A DNA stretch of 64,000 nucleotides, from the NCBI RefSeq assembly GCF_900109945.1, contig NZ_FOBX01000020.1:29522-93521 (forward strand), in the 5' to 3' direction. Source of the DNA: Bradyrhizobium sp. OK095. GTDB lineage: Bacteria > Pseudomonadota > Alphaproteobacteria > Rhizobiales > Xanthobacteraceae. The notes under the pieces were generated by a model. That model was not told where the DNA came from. It did not search any database and saw nothing but the letters and a program-made list of their open reading frames with translations. Position 1 is the stretch's first letter. The number at the start of each line of letters is the position of its first letter. The position numbers and the translations under genes are program-made. This document shows positions 33,979-41,789 of this stretch, piece by piece.

Positions 33979-35667
33979 TCACTTCCCCACCACAAAATAA
34001 AAATCCTCCCTGCCCGGCGGCGAGCCGTATGAAAACGGCTGCTGCTCGTGCTTGGTCACGGACCAGACGTCGTCGCGGACGATGTCGAACAGCTTTCGGA
34101 TCTCGACCTTGGGCGTCTTGATCTCGCGGGCGAGCGCCGTCGAGAACGGGCTGTCGGCGCCGCCGTCGCCGTCCATCGCCGTCTCGCCGTGCTTGGCGGC
34201 GTAGACCACCATGAAGCCGGCGCCGGGCTCGATGTTGGAAAAGCCCTTGTCGACCAGTTTCAGCGACAGAGTGTGCTGCATGGTCGGCGCGAACGGATTG
34301 TCGCGGCAGGCATCCAGTATCACCAGCCGTACTTTTCGCGCGGCGCCGACGGCGGCGATCACCTGCTCCAGCGCAACCGCCTGAGCCTCGGCGTCCCTGT
34401 CGGCGGCAAGCTTGGCGTCGACAGGGACGAGATAATTCACCCCGCCGATCTCGAAACCATGGCCGGCGTAATAAACCACCGCCCAGTCGGCCTTTTCCGC
34501 CTCCTCGGCAAAGGTCTTCAGCGCCTCGAAGAACTTGTCGCGGGTGAGGTCGCTGACCGAGATCACGGTCTGGAAACCGACATCATGCAGCACACTTGCG
34601 ATCAATTTGGCATCGCGCGGCGGATTGGGCAGTGCGTGCACGTTCTTGTAGGCGCCGTTGCCGATCACCAGCGCGACACGGCGGCCGGTGGGCGCGCCCG
34701 CCGGCGTTTGCGGCGTCAGCGCGGCGAGCCGCTCCTGCGCGACGGCGCGGGCGCGCGCGACGTCGAGCTCGTCGAACTTGGTCAGCGAATAGGCCGCCGC
34801 GCGATAGTCGGCGCGGGCCTGGGCGAGATCCTTCTTCCGCTCGTAGATCTGGCCGCGGCCTGAATGGGCCCGGACATTGTTCGGGTTGATCTGGATGGCC
34901 GTGTTGTAGTCCTTCAGCGCGGCGTCGAGGTCGCCCTTCATCATATAGACGTCGGCGCGGTTGTTGATCGCGTAGGTGTTCTTCGGCTGCTTCTCGATCA
35001 GGCCGTTGCAATCGGCCAAGCCCTGGTCGAACTTGCCCATCATCCCGTAGGTGATGCAGCGGTTGCTGGCGATCTGCTGCGCGGCCGGATCGATCTTCTC
35101 GGCCTCGGCGAAATCGGCGAGCGCCCCGTCGTAGTTCTTCATCAGCGTGCGCACGCGGGCGCGGTTGGTCCAGCCGAGGATGAATTTGGGCGTGTATTTG
35201 ATCGACAGGCTGAAATCGTCGAGCGCGCTTTGCAGCGCGCCCCTGCGCAGCTGGATGACGCCGCGGTTGTTGTAGGGCACGCCGTAGGTCGGGCGCTTCT
35301 GGAGCGCGAGGTTGTAGTCGGCCATCGCGAGGTCGTCCTGGCCCGTGCGCTCATAGGCGATGCCGCGCAGGTTGAGCGTGATGACATACTCGGGATCGAG
35401 GTCGACGGCCATGGACAGGGTCTCGATGGCGCGGCCATAGTCGCGCTTGTTGATCAGGGTGTTGCCGCGCACGGACAGCGCGATGGCCTTGTCCTTGCCG
35501 GTGAGGCGGTCGGCGTTGAGCAGATTGTCGCAGGCGGTCGCACGTGCCTGGGGCTCCGCCTGCCGGTCACGGCAAAGGGTGAGATCGTCGCCAAGCTGCG
35601 GCTCGGCCGCGGCAATCGCGGCGCCGGAGATGAGGATCACGAGGGTCAGGGAAACGACGCGCAGCAT
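33979..35667 (-). CDS. Secreted TPR-caspase (peptidase C14) protein
   Basis: The 562-residue product has a signal peptide (LTLVILISGAAIAAAEP, about residues 7-23) and about seven tetratricopeptide repeats (60-300; for example NNRADVYMMKGDLDAALKDY). A C-terminal caspase-like domain spans 328-560. The catalytic dyad is intact: His403 in YYAGHGFE and Cys454 in ILDACRDNPF. VALVIGNGAYKNVHALPNP marks the first strand. Bacterial caspase homologues (orthocaspases) usually cleave after basic residues, but substrate and trigger are unknown here. The signal peptide puts the protease outside the cytoplasm, unlike defence-linked caspases. No partner gene is adjacent. Confidence 0.85.
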   Translation of the reverse strand: MLRVVSLTLVILISGAAIAAAEPQLGDDLTLCRDRQAEPQARATACDNLLNADRLTGKDKAIALSVRGNTLINKRDYGRAIETLSMAVDLDPEYVITLNLRGIAYERTGQDDLAMADYNLALQKRPTYGVPYNNRGVIQLRRGALQSALDDFSLSIKYTPKFILGWTNRARVRTLMKNYDGALADFAEAEKIDPAAQQIASNRCITYGMMGKFDQGLADCNGLIEKQPKNTYAINNRADVYMMKGDLDAALKDYNTAIQINPNNVRAHSGRGQIYERKKDLAQARADYRAAAYSLTKFDELDVARARAVAQERLAALTPQTPAGAPTGRRVALVIGNGAYKNVHALPNPPRDAKLIASVLHDVGFQTVISVSDLTRDKFFEALKTFAEEAEKADWAVVYYAGHGFEIGGVNYLVPVDAKLAADRDAEAQAVALEQVIAAVGAARKVRLVILDACRDNPFAPTMQHTLSLKLVDKGFSNIEPGAGFMVVYAAKHGETAMDGDGGADSPFSTALAREIKTPKVEIRKLFDIVRDDVWSVTKHEQQPFSYGSPPGREDFYFVVGK

Positions 35668-35976
35668 GTTGTCAGGTCAGCTCCAGCCACCACTTCTTAA
35701 GTCGGTCGTCGATCGCGCGGGTTCATCTATTGTTTGAACATGATCTTTGCGGAAAACCGCTTCACACTTTTCCGGATCATGCTCTTAGCGCGGAGTTCCT
35801 GATCCCGCCAAGCCGGCTGTCTCAGGCCGCGGTCTTTCACAGACTCGTGTCCGTCCGGGCGTAACAATCGGTAGCTGTACCCGTATCTCGAGTGATGCGA
35901 AAATGCGGCCGGGCAGGCTGTTCGCCCGGCGCCAACCGACCTAGAATATCCCCACCTTCCGGAAAGAGGCCCTGCC
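35668..35976. other. Divergent region between the caspase-like gene and msrA
   Basis: These 309 bp hold no gene. They contain the GCATGATC-type repeat (35738-35783) and a hairpin GCCGGGC...GCCCGGC at about 35912-35931. An AAAGAGG ribosome site lies directly before msrA. Promoters for both flanking genes must lie here but none is clear. Confidence 0.5.
35738..35783. repeat. GCATGATC...GATCATGC dispersed palindromic repeat
   Basis: The element contains CATGATC, GCGGAAAACCGCTTCACACT and TTTCCGGATCATGC, nearly identical to 1287-1335. The outer arms are shorter by two bases. It lies upstream of the caspase-like gene. Confidence 0.85.
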
Positions 35977-36681
35977 ATGCGCCGTCCCGCCCTCCTGACC
36001 CTGCTCGCCGCGACCACCGCCCTGACGCTGGCCTTTGCCGTGCCGTCCCGGGCCGCCGAGGATGCGGTGGTGATCCCCGCCCCGACCGTGGACGCGACGG
36101 CGGCGAGCGGCATCCAGACCGCCGTCATCGCCGGCGGCTGCTTCTGGGGCGTGCAGGGCGTGTTCCAGCACACCGCAGGCGTCGTCAACGCGGTCTCCGG
36201 CTATGCCGGCGGCGCCAAGGCGACAGCCAACTACAACACCGTCTCGTCTGGCACGACCGGCCATGCGGAATCGGTCGAGATCAAGTACGACCCGAAGAAG
36301 ATCTCCTATGGAAAGATCCTCCAGATCTACTTCTCGGTGGCGCACGACCCGACCCAGCTCAACCGCCAGGGACCCGACTCCGGCACGCAATATCGCTCGG
36401 CGATCTTCACCACCTCCGACGAGCAGAAGAAGGTTGCGGACGCCTATATCGCCCAGCTCAACGGTGCCAAGGTGTTCAACAAGCCGATCGTGACCAAGGT
36501 CGGCGCGCTCGAGGCGTTCTATCCGGCGGAGGCCTATCACCAGGACTATCTGACGCTGCATCCGAGCCAGCCCTACATCGCCTATAACGACCTTCCCAAG
36601 GTCGAGAACCTGAAAAAGCTGTTCGCGGATAACTATATTGAAAAGCCGACGCTGGTGAGTGCCAGCAAGGCCACCAACTGA
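35977..36681 (+). CDS. msrA: Peptide-methionine (S)-S-oxide reductase MsrA, exported form
   Basis: MsrA reduces the S form of methionine sulfoxide in oxidised proteins. The 234-residue product has a Sec signal peptide (LLTLLAATTALTLAFAVPSRA, about 6-26), so it should act in the periplasm. The catalytic Cys is Cys55 in GGCFWG. Further family motifs are SGYAGG, GHAESVEI, YFSVAHDPTQLNRQGPDSGTQYRS and YHQDYL. No second resolving Cys is visible, so regeneration may need another partner. msrB follows after 45 bp and they are probably one transcript. Confidence 0.93.
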   Translation: MRRPALLTLLAATTALTLAFAVPSRAAEDAVVIPAPTVDATAASGIQTAVIAGGCFWGVQGVFQHTAGVVNAVSGYAGGAKATANYNTVSSGTTGHAESVEIKYDPKKISYGKILQIYFSVAHDPTQLNRQGPDSGTQYRSAIFTTSDEQKKVADAYIAQLNGAKVFNKPIVTKVGALEAFYPAEAYHQDYLTLHPSQPYIAYNDLPKVENLKKLFADNYIEKPTLVSASKATN

Positions 36682-36726
36682 TCGCGAGATCGCACAAAGC
36701 AAGATCACTAAAGAAACGGGAGATCC

Positions 36727-37161
36727 ATGCCCGACACCAAGACGAAAACCACAGACGACCAAACCACTGACAACAAGGTCATCAAGAGCGAAGAGCAGTG
36801 GCGCAGCGAGCTGTCGCCGATGCAATACGCAGTGCTGCGGGAGAAGGCGACCGAGCGTCCCTTCTCCGGCGAGTATGAGCACGACGACCGCGCCGGCACC
36901 TATGTCTGCGCCGGCTGCGGCAACGTGCTGTTCGAATCCGATGCCAAGTTCGATTCCGGCTGCGGCTGGCCGAGCTTCACCGCGCCTGCCGCCGACAGCC
37001 ATGTCGACGAGGAACGGGACGTCAGCCACGGCATGATCCGCACCGAGGTGCTCTGCTCCAAATGCAGCGGCCATCTCGGCCATGTCTTCCCGGACGGTCC
37101 GGGGCCGACCGGCCTGCGCTACTGCATCAACTCGGCTTCGCTGAAGCTCGAGCCAAAATAA
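36727..37161 (+). CDS. msrB: Peptide-methionine (R)-S-oxide reductase MsrB
   Basis: MsrB reduces the R form of methionine sulfoxide. The 144-residue protein has the structural zinc ligands Cys61/Cys64 and Cys110/Cys113, the FDSGCGWPSF motif and the catalytic Cys133 in RYCINSASL. It begins with a hydrophilic Thr/Lys/Asp-rich stretch and has no signal peptide, so it looks cytoplasmic while the co-transcribed MsrA looks exported. A strong terminator follows. Confidence 0.95.
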   Translation: MPDTKTKTTDDQTTDNKVIKSEEQWRSELSPMQYAVLREKATERPFSGEYEHDDRAGTYVCAGCGNVLFESDAKFDSGCGWPSFTAPAADSHVDEERDVSHGMIRTEVLCSKCSGHLGHVFPDGPGPTGLRYCINSASLKLEPK

Positions 37162-37215
37162 CATTTCGCGGCGCCGGGTTCCGCCATGGAACCCGGCGCC
37201 GCGATGTGCTTTTCT
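37161..37215 (+). terminator. Rho-independent terminator after msrB
   Basis: A 16-bp perfect stem (37167-37182 with 37188-37203, built on CGCGGCGCCGGGTTCC) closes a five-base loop, begins a few bases after the msrB stop, and is followed by GCTTTTCTT. The flanking ACAT/ATGT may extend the stem. Confidence 0.75.
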
Positions 37216-37269
37216 TGTCTGGCGGTGTGGCCGATGCGTGCAGTCCGGCGGCCGCCAGGGAGGACGCCA

Positions 37270-37434
37270 ATGTCACTCGGGACCATTCTGATCATCCTGG
37301 TGATCATCTACCTGCTGGGCGGCATGTCCGGCCGGATCGGCGGTTATGGCTATGGCATGGGCCATTCCGGCATAGGGATCGGCGGCCTCGTGCTGGTGGT
37401 GCTGGTCGTGCTGTTGCTTCTCGGCAAGCTGTAA
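37270..37434 (+). CDS. DUF3309 small membrane protein
   Basis: The 54-residue protein has two hydrophobic segments (LGTILIILVIIYLLGG, about 3-18, and IGIGGLVLVVLVVLLLLG, about 35-52) joined by a Gly/Tyr-rich turn (GRIGGYGYGMGHSG). The MSLGTILIILVIIYLLGG opening is characteristic of DUF3309 proteins, which are widespread in alphaproteobacteria and have no known function. ATG at 37270 is preferred; an upstream open frame overlaps the msrB terminator and lacks family character. Confidence 0.8.
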   Translation: MSLGTILIILVIIYLLGGMSGRIGGYGYGMGHSGIGIGGLVLVVLVVLLLLGKL

Positions 37435-37646
37435 ACTATCCAACGCATTGAAATTACTTGGTTTATAGCCCTTGCGGGGCTGCCATGCGCGGATTCATCA
37501 TCTCCCATCGCAGGGGTCGCAATTTTGTCAAAACAGCCTATATTGGGGGGCGAAAGTGATGTGCAGCGGGACCACCCGATCGTGGCCTCCGCACTCCCAA
37601 ACCCCACGCGCTTAAAGCCCCAGACAAGATCACGAGGTCTTTGACC

Positions 37647-37940
37647 ATGCGTCCACTGCGTCCGTTCAACTTCAACACCTCCGCCGAACTCTTCCCCGCC
37701 GCGATCCGCAAGAAGAAGCGCGCGGGCTTCACCTATCGGCGGTTCGGCACCGCGGCCGAGGCCGTGCAGTTCGCGATGGAGCAGTTGCCGACGGATTCGC
37801 TGAACGGGGCCTATCTCCAGGTCGAGGAAGCACGCTTCGACCAGAACGGCATCCGGTCGCTGTATGAGAGCGAAGCGTTCCCGCTGGAGCGCCATCGCAA
37901 GCCCGAGCCGGTCGAGAGCGCCGACGCCGACGCGGCGTAA
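37647..37940 (+). CDS. Conserved hypothetical protein, 97 aa
   Basis: The small, soluble, charged protein (MRPLRPFNFN ... KKKRAGFTYRRFGTAAEAVQFAMEQ) looks like a helix-containing cytoplasmic protein with one acidic C-terminal tail (EPVESADADAA). It has no membrane helix, signal peptide or Cys. A CACGAGG ribosome site lies upstream of the ATG. The 212-bp gap before it shows nothing I can name. A bidirectional terminator follows the stop. I recall similar short proteins in Bradyrhizobium genomes but know no function. Confidence 0.65.
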   Translation: MRPLRPFNFNTSAELFPAAIRKKKRAGFTYRRFGTAAEAVQFAMEQLPTDSLNGAYLQVEEARFDQNGIRSLYESEAFPLERHRKPEPVESADADAA

Positions 37941-37966
37941 GCTTTTTCGCAAAGCCAGATGTGCGC

Positions 37967-38001
37967 AAAAGGCGCGACGGCCGAAGGCCGTCGCGCCTTT
38001 T
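37967..38001. terminator. Bidirectional Rho-independent terminator
   Basis: AAAAGGCGCGACGGCC (37967-37982) and its exact complement (37986-38001) flank GAA. The A-run and T-run ends allow termination of both the plus-strand gene at 37940 and the minus-strand gene ending at 38019. Confidence 0.9.
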
Positions 38002-38018
38002 GCGTTTTGGGGCGGACC

Positions 38019-38555
38019 TCAGATACGCGGCTGCTTGTCGAGCCAGCGGCGGAGCAGGCGCACATTGCGCATGTTGGCGCGGAACATGACGTCGAAGGCG
38101 TCGCCCACGAACGGCACGATGCCGACCACGCCGTCGACGGCGACATTGCCGAGCATGCGCGCGGTGATGTACCAGGGCGCCCCCAGCGCCCGCGCCTCGC
38201 GCACCAGCCACAGCGAGATCGCGGTGGTGATGATGTCGCCGACGATCGGGATCAGGCCGATCAGCCCGTCGATGCCGTAGCGGATCTTGGTGCCGGGCAG
38301 GACGAAGGCGACGTCGAGCAGTTTTGCGATCGCCTCGATCCGCGCGATCCGCTGCTCCCGCGTGAGATTGGCGAACGGATTACCTTGACCGAAGTCGAAG
38401 CGAAACTCCTGAAATCCCTGCTGCAGCGTTTCGGAGCGGATCTCATGGCCGTCCTGGTCGATGATCGGCCCGCGCGCCTCGGTGCCCGAGAAGGGCGCGT
38501 GCGAGCGGCCCCCGGAACGGGGCCGGCGCGGAGCAAGAATATCGTCGTCAGACAT
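38019..38555 (-). CDS. DUF4112 domain-containing membrane protein
   Basis: The 178-residue protein has a polar N-terminal half (MSDDDILAPRRPRSGGRS ... LTREQRIARIEAIAKLLDVAF) followed by two hydrophobic segments: YGIDGLIGLIPIVGDIITTAISLWLV (about 95-120) and NVAVDGVVGIVPFVGDAFDVMF (about 137-158). The repeated IPIVGD/VPFVGD pattern is the DUF4112 hallmark. No function is known for the family. Several Met codons near the start (38561, 38555) and a TTG (38582) leave the start uncertain. It ends at a shared terminator. Confidence 0.8.
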   Translation of the reverse strand: MSDDDILAPRRPRSGGRSHAPFSGTEARGPIIDQDGHEIRSETLQQGFQEFRFDFGQGNPFANLTREQRIARIEAIAKLLDVAFVLPGTKIRYGIDGLIGLIPIVGDIITTAISLWLVREARALGAPWYITARMLGNVAVDGVVGIVPFVGDAFDVMFRANMRNVRLLRRWLDKQPRI

Positions 38556-38622
38556 GGTCATGGCCTGAAGGAAACGCGCCAAAATGGCGGAGGTTGCAGC
38601 GCTGCGCCCGAACGTCGCGCGA

Positions 38623-39048
38623 TCAGGTCGAGGCCGCCGCGGCTTGCGGCTCCTCGATATATCTATGCACGAACCAGGACGAAATCACCGCCGGCACGAA
38701 GCCGACGAGGCCATACAGGATGAACTGCACCGCGCCCGAATCCGGCCCGCGCGAGCTGTAGGTCAGCGACGCCAGGACGAAGGCGAACAGCCCGACCAGC
38801 AGCATCCGCAAGCCCGGGCCGACCCGCCTGACATGCATCAGGATGTCGTCGACCGCGCCGATCATGAGCGACGGCAGGAAGCCGAACAGATAGCTGTATT
38901 GCAGGGTCTTGAAGAACACTGCGAATAGCTTGCCGACCTCGCCGAGGTTGGTCTGGGCCCAATAGCCGGACTGATAGGTCGTCGTCAGCAGCAGCAGGAA
39001 CCCGCCGACGAACGGCCCGACCAGCGCAAACACCAGATAGCGTTTCAT
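38623..39048 (-). CDS. Hypothetical four-helix membrane protein
   Basis: The 141-residue protein has four membrane helices: YLVFALVGPFVGGFLLLLTT (about 4-23), YLFGFLPSLMIGAVDDIL (53-70), MLLVGLFAFVLASLTYSS (82-99) and FILYGLVGFVPAVISSWFVH (108-127). The order and even spacing suggest a compact inner-membrane bundle. I recognise no family with confidence. Start ATG at 39048 is preceded by TTG in frame. It is upstream of the DUF4112 gene on the same strand (67 bp gap), and the two may be co-transcribed. Confidence 0.7.
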   Translation of the reverse strand: MKRYLVFALVGPFVGGFLLLLTTTYQSGYWAQTNLGEVGKLFAVFFKTLQYSYLFGFLPSLMIGAVDDILMHVRRVGPGLRMLLVGLFAFVLASLTYSSRGPDSGAVQFILYGLVGFVPAVISSWFVHRYIEEPQAAAAST

Positions 39049-39136
39049 CAAAAGCCCTCACATATCGGCCCTTTTATAGCAGCGCGGCAGGAAGCTTGGA
39101 TAGCGGGGTTCCCAGCCGCCGGCCGTCCGGAGGGCG

Positions 39137-39161
39137 GGAACAAGTGGCAAGGCGACGCGTT
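39137..39161 (+). promoter_or_regulatory. EcfG-type (general stress response) promoter
   Basis: GGAAC (39137-39141), a 16-base spacer and CGTT (39158-39161) match the GGAAC-N16/17-CGTT consensus recognised by the alphaproteobacterial general stress sigma factor EcfG. It lies 49 bp upstream of the ATG at 39211, a normal promoter distance. No other exact match was noticed in the intergenic gaps I checked. Confidence 0.6.
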
Positions 39162-39210
39162 TTGACAGGACTTTGAAATTCGTACCCGTCATTAAATTGG
39201 AGTCGTGTCG

Positions 39211-39456
39211 ATGTTCCGCAAATCCGTGCTCTCCGCGACGCTCGTCCTGGCAACCCTGACCGGCGCGTCGATGACGCCGGTTCTCGCGCAAGGCCATATG
39301 GGAACGTCGCAGGAGCAGAATGCCTGTTCGCGGGACGCCTCACGTTTCTGCCGTAAGGATCTCGGCAATGACGGTGCGGTGCAAGGCTGCCTGCAAGCCA
39401 ACCGCGCAAAACTGTCGAGGTCTTGCAGCAAGGTGTTCGAGAGCCATGGTGTGTAA
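39211..39456 (+). CDS. Small secreted Cys-rich (GLG1-like repeat) protein, copy 1
   Basis: The 81-residue precursor has a signal peptide (VLSATLVLATLTGASMTPVLAQ, about 7-28) and a 50-residue mature region with four Cys spaced C-x(2)-DA-x-R-x-C ... C-x(6)-K-LS-x(2)-C: ACSRDASRFCRKD and GCLQANRAKLSRSC. This spacing resembles one Cys-rich GLG1 repeat, a module that forms two disulfides in extracytoplasmic proteins. ATG at 39211 is chosen over GTG at 39205 because of the signal peptide. An EcfG-type promoter precedes it. A paralogue follows at 39739. Confidence 0.75.
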   Translation: MFRKSVLSATLVLATLTGASMTPVLAQGHMGTSQEQNACSRDASRFCRKDLGNDGAVQGCLQANRAKLSRSCSKVFESHGV

Positions 39457-39478
39457 GATCGGCATGTAAGATCGGCAT
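39453..39478 (+). repeat. 13-bp perfect tandem duplication at a stop codon
   Basis: GTAAGATCGGCAT occurs twice in direct succession (39453-39465 and 39466-39478). The first copy contains the TAA stop of the Cys-rich gene. This looks like a small slippage duplication. Confidence 0.8.
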
Positions 39479-39738
39479 ATGAGTGCGGAGGCGTATTGTG
39501 CGTGACGTAGGCGCAACAATTGCGAATTCATTCGCGCCGCCCATTGCAGCGCTTTGACAATGGCGCATACTTCACTCGGGCGGCGCAGCACTTTTCGATT
39601 CGAACATCATGAAATCGAGCGACCACATGCGGGACCAATGGTCCCGGCGTGAAGGCTGAGACATGCGGCAAATCAAGCCGCGTGCGGCGCCCCAAAACCA
39701 AGTGGCTCAAGCCAACGGAACTCGGGGACGCATTCTTC

Positions 39739-40014
39739 ATGACACGCTGCAAGACCATCACAACTCTCTTCGCCCTCGCCACCACCGCCATCGCACTCCA
39801 GACATCGCCCAGCCTCGCCTTCTCGTCCGAAGCGCAGCAGATGTGCTCGGGTGATGCGATGCGGCTGTGCTCCAGTGAAATCCCCGACATCCCCCGGATC
39901 AGGGCCTGCATGGTGCAGAAGAAGGCGCAGGTCAGCCCCGGCTGCCGCGCCGTCATGGACCGCGAGGCGGCCGCCGCAACGGCGCCGCGCAAGCGGGAAG
40001 CGGCTGCGCAGTAG
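39739..40014 (+). CDS. Small secreted Cys-rich (GLG1-like repeat) protein, copy 2
   Basis: The 91-residue precursor has a signal peptide (TITTLFALATTAIALQTSPSLA, about 6-27) and the same four-Cys pattern as the upstream gene: MCSGDAMRLCSSEIPD and ACMVQKKAQVSPGC. An Ala/Arg/Lys-rich tail follows. Both probably form two disulfides in the periplasm. ATG at 39739 is preferred over a 30-codon upstream extension that lacks a signal. The 282-bp gap from copy 1 shows no clear promoter or terminator. Paralogy is inferred from the shared spacing of Cys, DA-x-R and the final S-x-x-C; function unknown. Confidence 0.7.
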   Translation: MTRCKTITTLFALATTAIALQTSPSLAFSSEAQQMCSGDAMRLCSSEIPDIPRIRACMVQKKAQVSPGCRAVMDREAAAATAPRKREAAAQ

Positions 40015-40075
40015 CGCCTATCTGGATGTCATTCCAGGCTCGCGCTCCGGACTGACGATAAGGGCTAGTGTCGCC

Positions 40076-41752
40076 CTAATCGCCCCACTGCGCGAAGGCG
40101 TCGTTGAAGGCGCGTTCGCCGGGGGCGCCCTTCTCGATCGCGATGATGGCGCGGCGCTGGTTGGTGTAGACCATCGGCATGTCGAACCACGAGCGCTCTT
40201 TCAGCAACTGGATGTTGCGGGAGCGATCGGCGTCGACATTCGACAATCCGACCAGGAAGAGGGTCGAGATGCCGGTCGGACCCTTCAGCGGATCCGTCAC
40301 CTTCGAATCCGTGACCTTCACGGCATATCCTGCAAGCGGCGTACCGCGGGCCTGCTCGTTCGACTTCATCAGGACGCCCGGCACATTGGCGATGCCGCCG
40401 CCCGCGAAATCCGTGGGAACGGTGAAGTTCAATTCGATGGTGTGGCTCGCCGGCAGCGATGCATCGGTGTTGCGCACGAACGACATCGTCATCTTGAACT
40501 TTCGGTCGGGAATCTCGATGTCGGCGCGCACGGCGACGTCGGCCTTCTGGGTGCCCGAGGCCTTGATCGGCTCGAGCCGCCACACCACCGAGCCGACATA
40601 TTGCTTGCCCTTCGGATCGGCCGGATCCTCGTCATAGAGCACGACCTTCTGCGCCACCGGCGCGACCGGCTGGTCGCTCGCCGAGGGCTGGCCGACGCGA
40701 TCGGGGATCTTCGGCTTGCTCTGCGGCTGCGATGGATCTTTCGGCGCCTCCGCCACCTGGGTCGGTGAGGACTTGAACAAGCCGCTCACGGTCTGGACCA
40801 ACGACCTGCCCCAGAGGATGCCGGCGCCAACCAGAATCAGCACGATGCCGACGGCAATCGCGCTCTTGAACGGGAAGATCGAGCCGCTGCGCTTGGGCTT
40901 CCTGGCATTGCGGTCGAGGACTGGAATGTGCGGGCGCCCCGACGGCGGCCGCGGCGCATAGCGCTCGGCCTCCTCGATCGACTCGTCATAGGAATAGGGC
41001 GCCTCGCCCTCGCCAACGCGATTTTCCAGGCTCGGCTCCAGCCGGTCGAATTCCGGCGAGGGCGAGGGTACGTTGGCATAGGTGCGGCGCGCGGCGCGGT
41101 TGGCCTGCGCGGCGGCGCCGCCGAGATCGTTGGCATCGGCCGTGATGTCGCGGAAGCCGCGCACACCCGGGGCCGACGGCAATGCCGGCGCCGGTCCGAC
41201 GTCCGCCGGACGGCGCGGAGCTGCGCGATCGCGTCCGGCCGGCGGTGGAGCCGGAGGCTCCGGCATCGGCGGCGCGGACGGACCGGGCGCGGACGGACCG
41301 GGTTGGCGGGACCCGTCGAAACGCGGCGCGCGCGGCGGACGCTGGGCATCGCCCTGGTCATCGACGTTGAAGGACGGGCGGTCGGCGCGCGGCGGCGGCG
41401 GCGCCGGACGGGTCCGGGGCGGACCAGGTGGGGCGGCAGCCGGGTTGCCCTCGGCGGCACGGGTGCTGGCCCTGCGGAACGCATCGCCGCTGCCACTGGG
41501 GCGAGCACCACCACCGGGACGCGAGGCGTCGCGGGCGCGCTGGGCGGCTTCCGATTCAACCTTGCGGACGGCCTCTTCCAGCGACAGCCGTTCGCGGGTG
41601 ATCTCGGATTCGGAGAGCGGCGGCTGAACGCTGCGAAGCTGCGCGATCAGCGCCGTACGCGCCCGTTCATAGAGCGCGCGACGGCTTTCGCCGGGAGCGT
41701 TGGGGTCCAGGGCGGCAATAGCGCGGGCGATCAGCGGATAGTAATCAGCCAT
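40076..41752 (-). CDS. Proline-rich single-pass membrane protein next to purA
   Basis: The 558-residue protein has a helical N-terminus (MADYYPLIARAIAALDP ... EEAVRKVESEAAQRARDAS, 1-75) and a long Pro/Ala/Arg-rich disordered stretch (76-290). One membrane helix (AIAVGIVLILVGAGILWGRS, about 305-324) is followed by a C-terminal extracytoplasmic domain of about 220 residues with beta-strand character (VVWRLEPIKASGTQKADVAVRADIEIPDR). The layout of cytoplasmic tether, membrane helix and periplasmic domain would suit an envelope scaffold. I recognise no named family. It lies 37 bp downstream of purA on the same strand and may be co-transcribed. Confidence 0.75.
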   Translation of the reverse strand: MADYYPLIARAIAALDPNAPGESRRALYERARTALIAQLRSVQPPLSESEITRERLSLEEAVRKVESEAAQRARDASRPGGGARPSGSGDAFRRASTRAAEGNPAAAPPGPPRTRPAPPPPRADRPSFNVDDQGDAQRPPRAPRFDGSRQPGPSAPGPSAPPMPEPPAPPPAGRDRAAPRRPADVGPAPALPSAPGVRGFRDITADANDLGGAAAQANRAARRTYANVPSPSPEFDRLEPSLENRVGEGEAPYSYDESIEEAERYAPRPPSGRPHIPVLDRNARKPKRSGSIFPFKSAIAVGIVLILVGAGILWGRSLVQTVSGLFKSSPTQVAEAPKDPSQPQSKPKIPDRVGQPSASDQPVAPVAQKVVLYDEDPADPKGKQYVGSVVWRLEPIKASGTQKADVAVRADIEIPDRKFKMTMSFVRNTDASLPASHTIELNFTVPTDFAGGGIANVPGVLMKSNEQARGTPLAGYAVKVTDSKVTDPLKGPTGISTLFLVGLSNVDADRSRNIQLLKERSWFDMPMVYTNQRRAIIAIEKGAPGERAFNDAFAQWGD

Positions 41753-41789
41753 TTCTACTCAATGATACGCGCGTCCCGGTAAGACATCG

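Noticed and set aside
33979..35667. Caspase gene as part of an antiphage defence island with the adjacent helicase
   Set aside because: The caspase protein has a signal peptide, the helicase is convergent, a repeat lies between them, and no gasdermin, sensor or nuclease genes are nearby.
37161..37215. GGAAC followed by CTTT near 37188, resembling an EcfG promoter before the DUF3309 gene
   Set aside because: The -10 is not CGTT and the match falls inside the msrB terminator stem.
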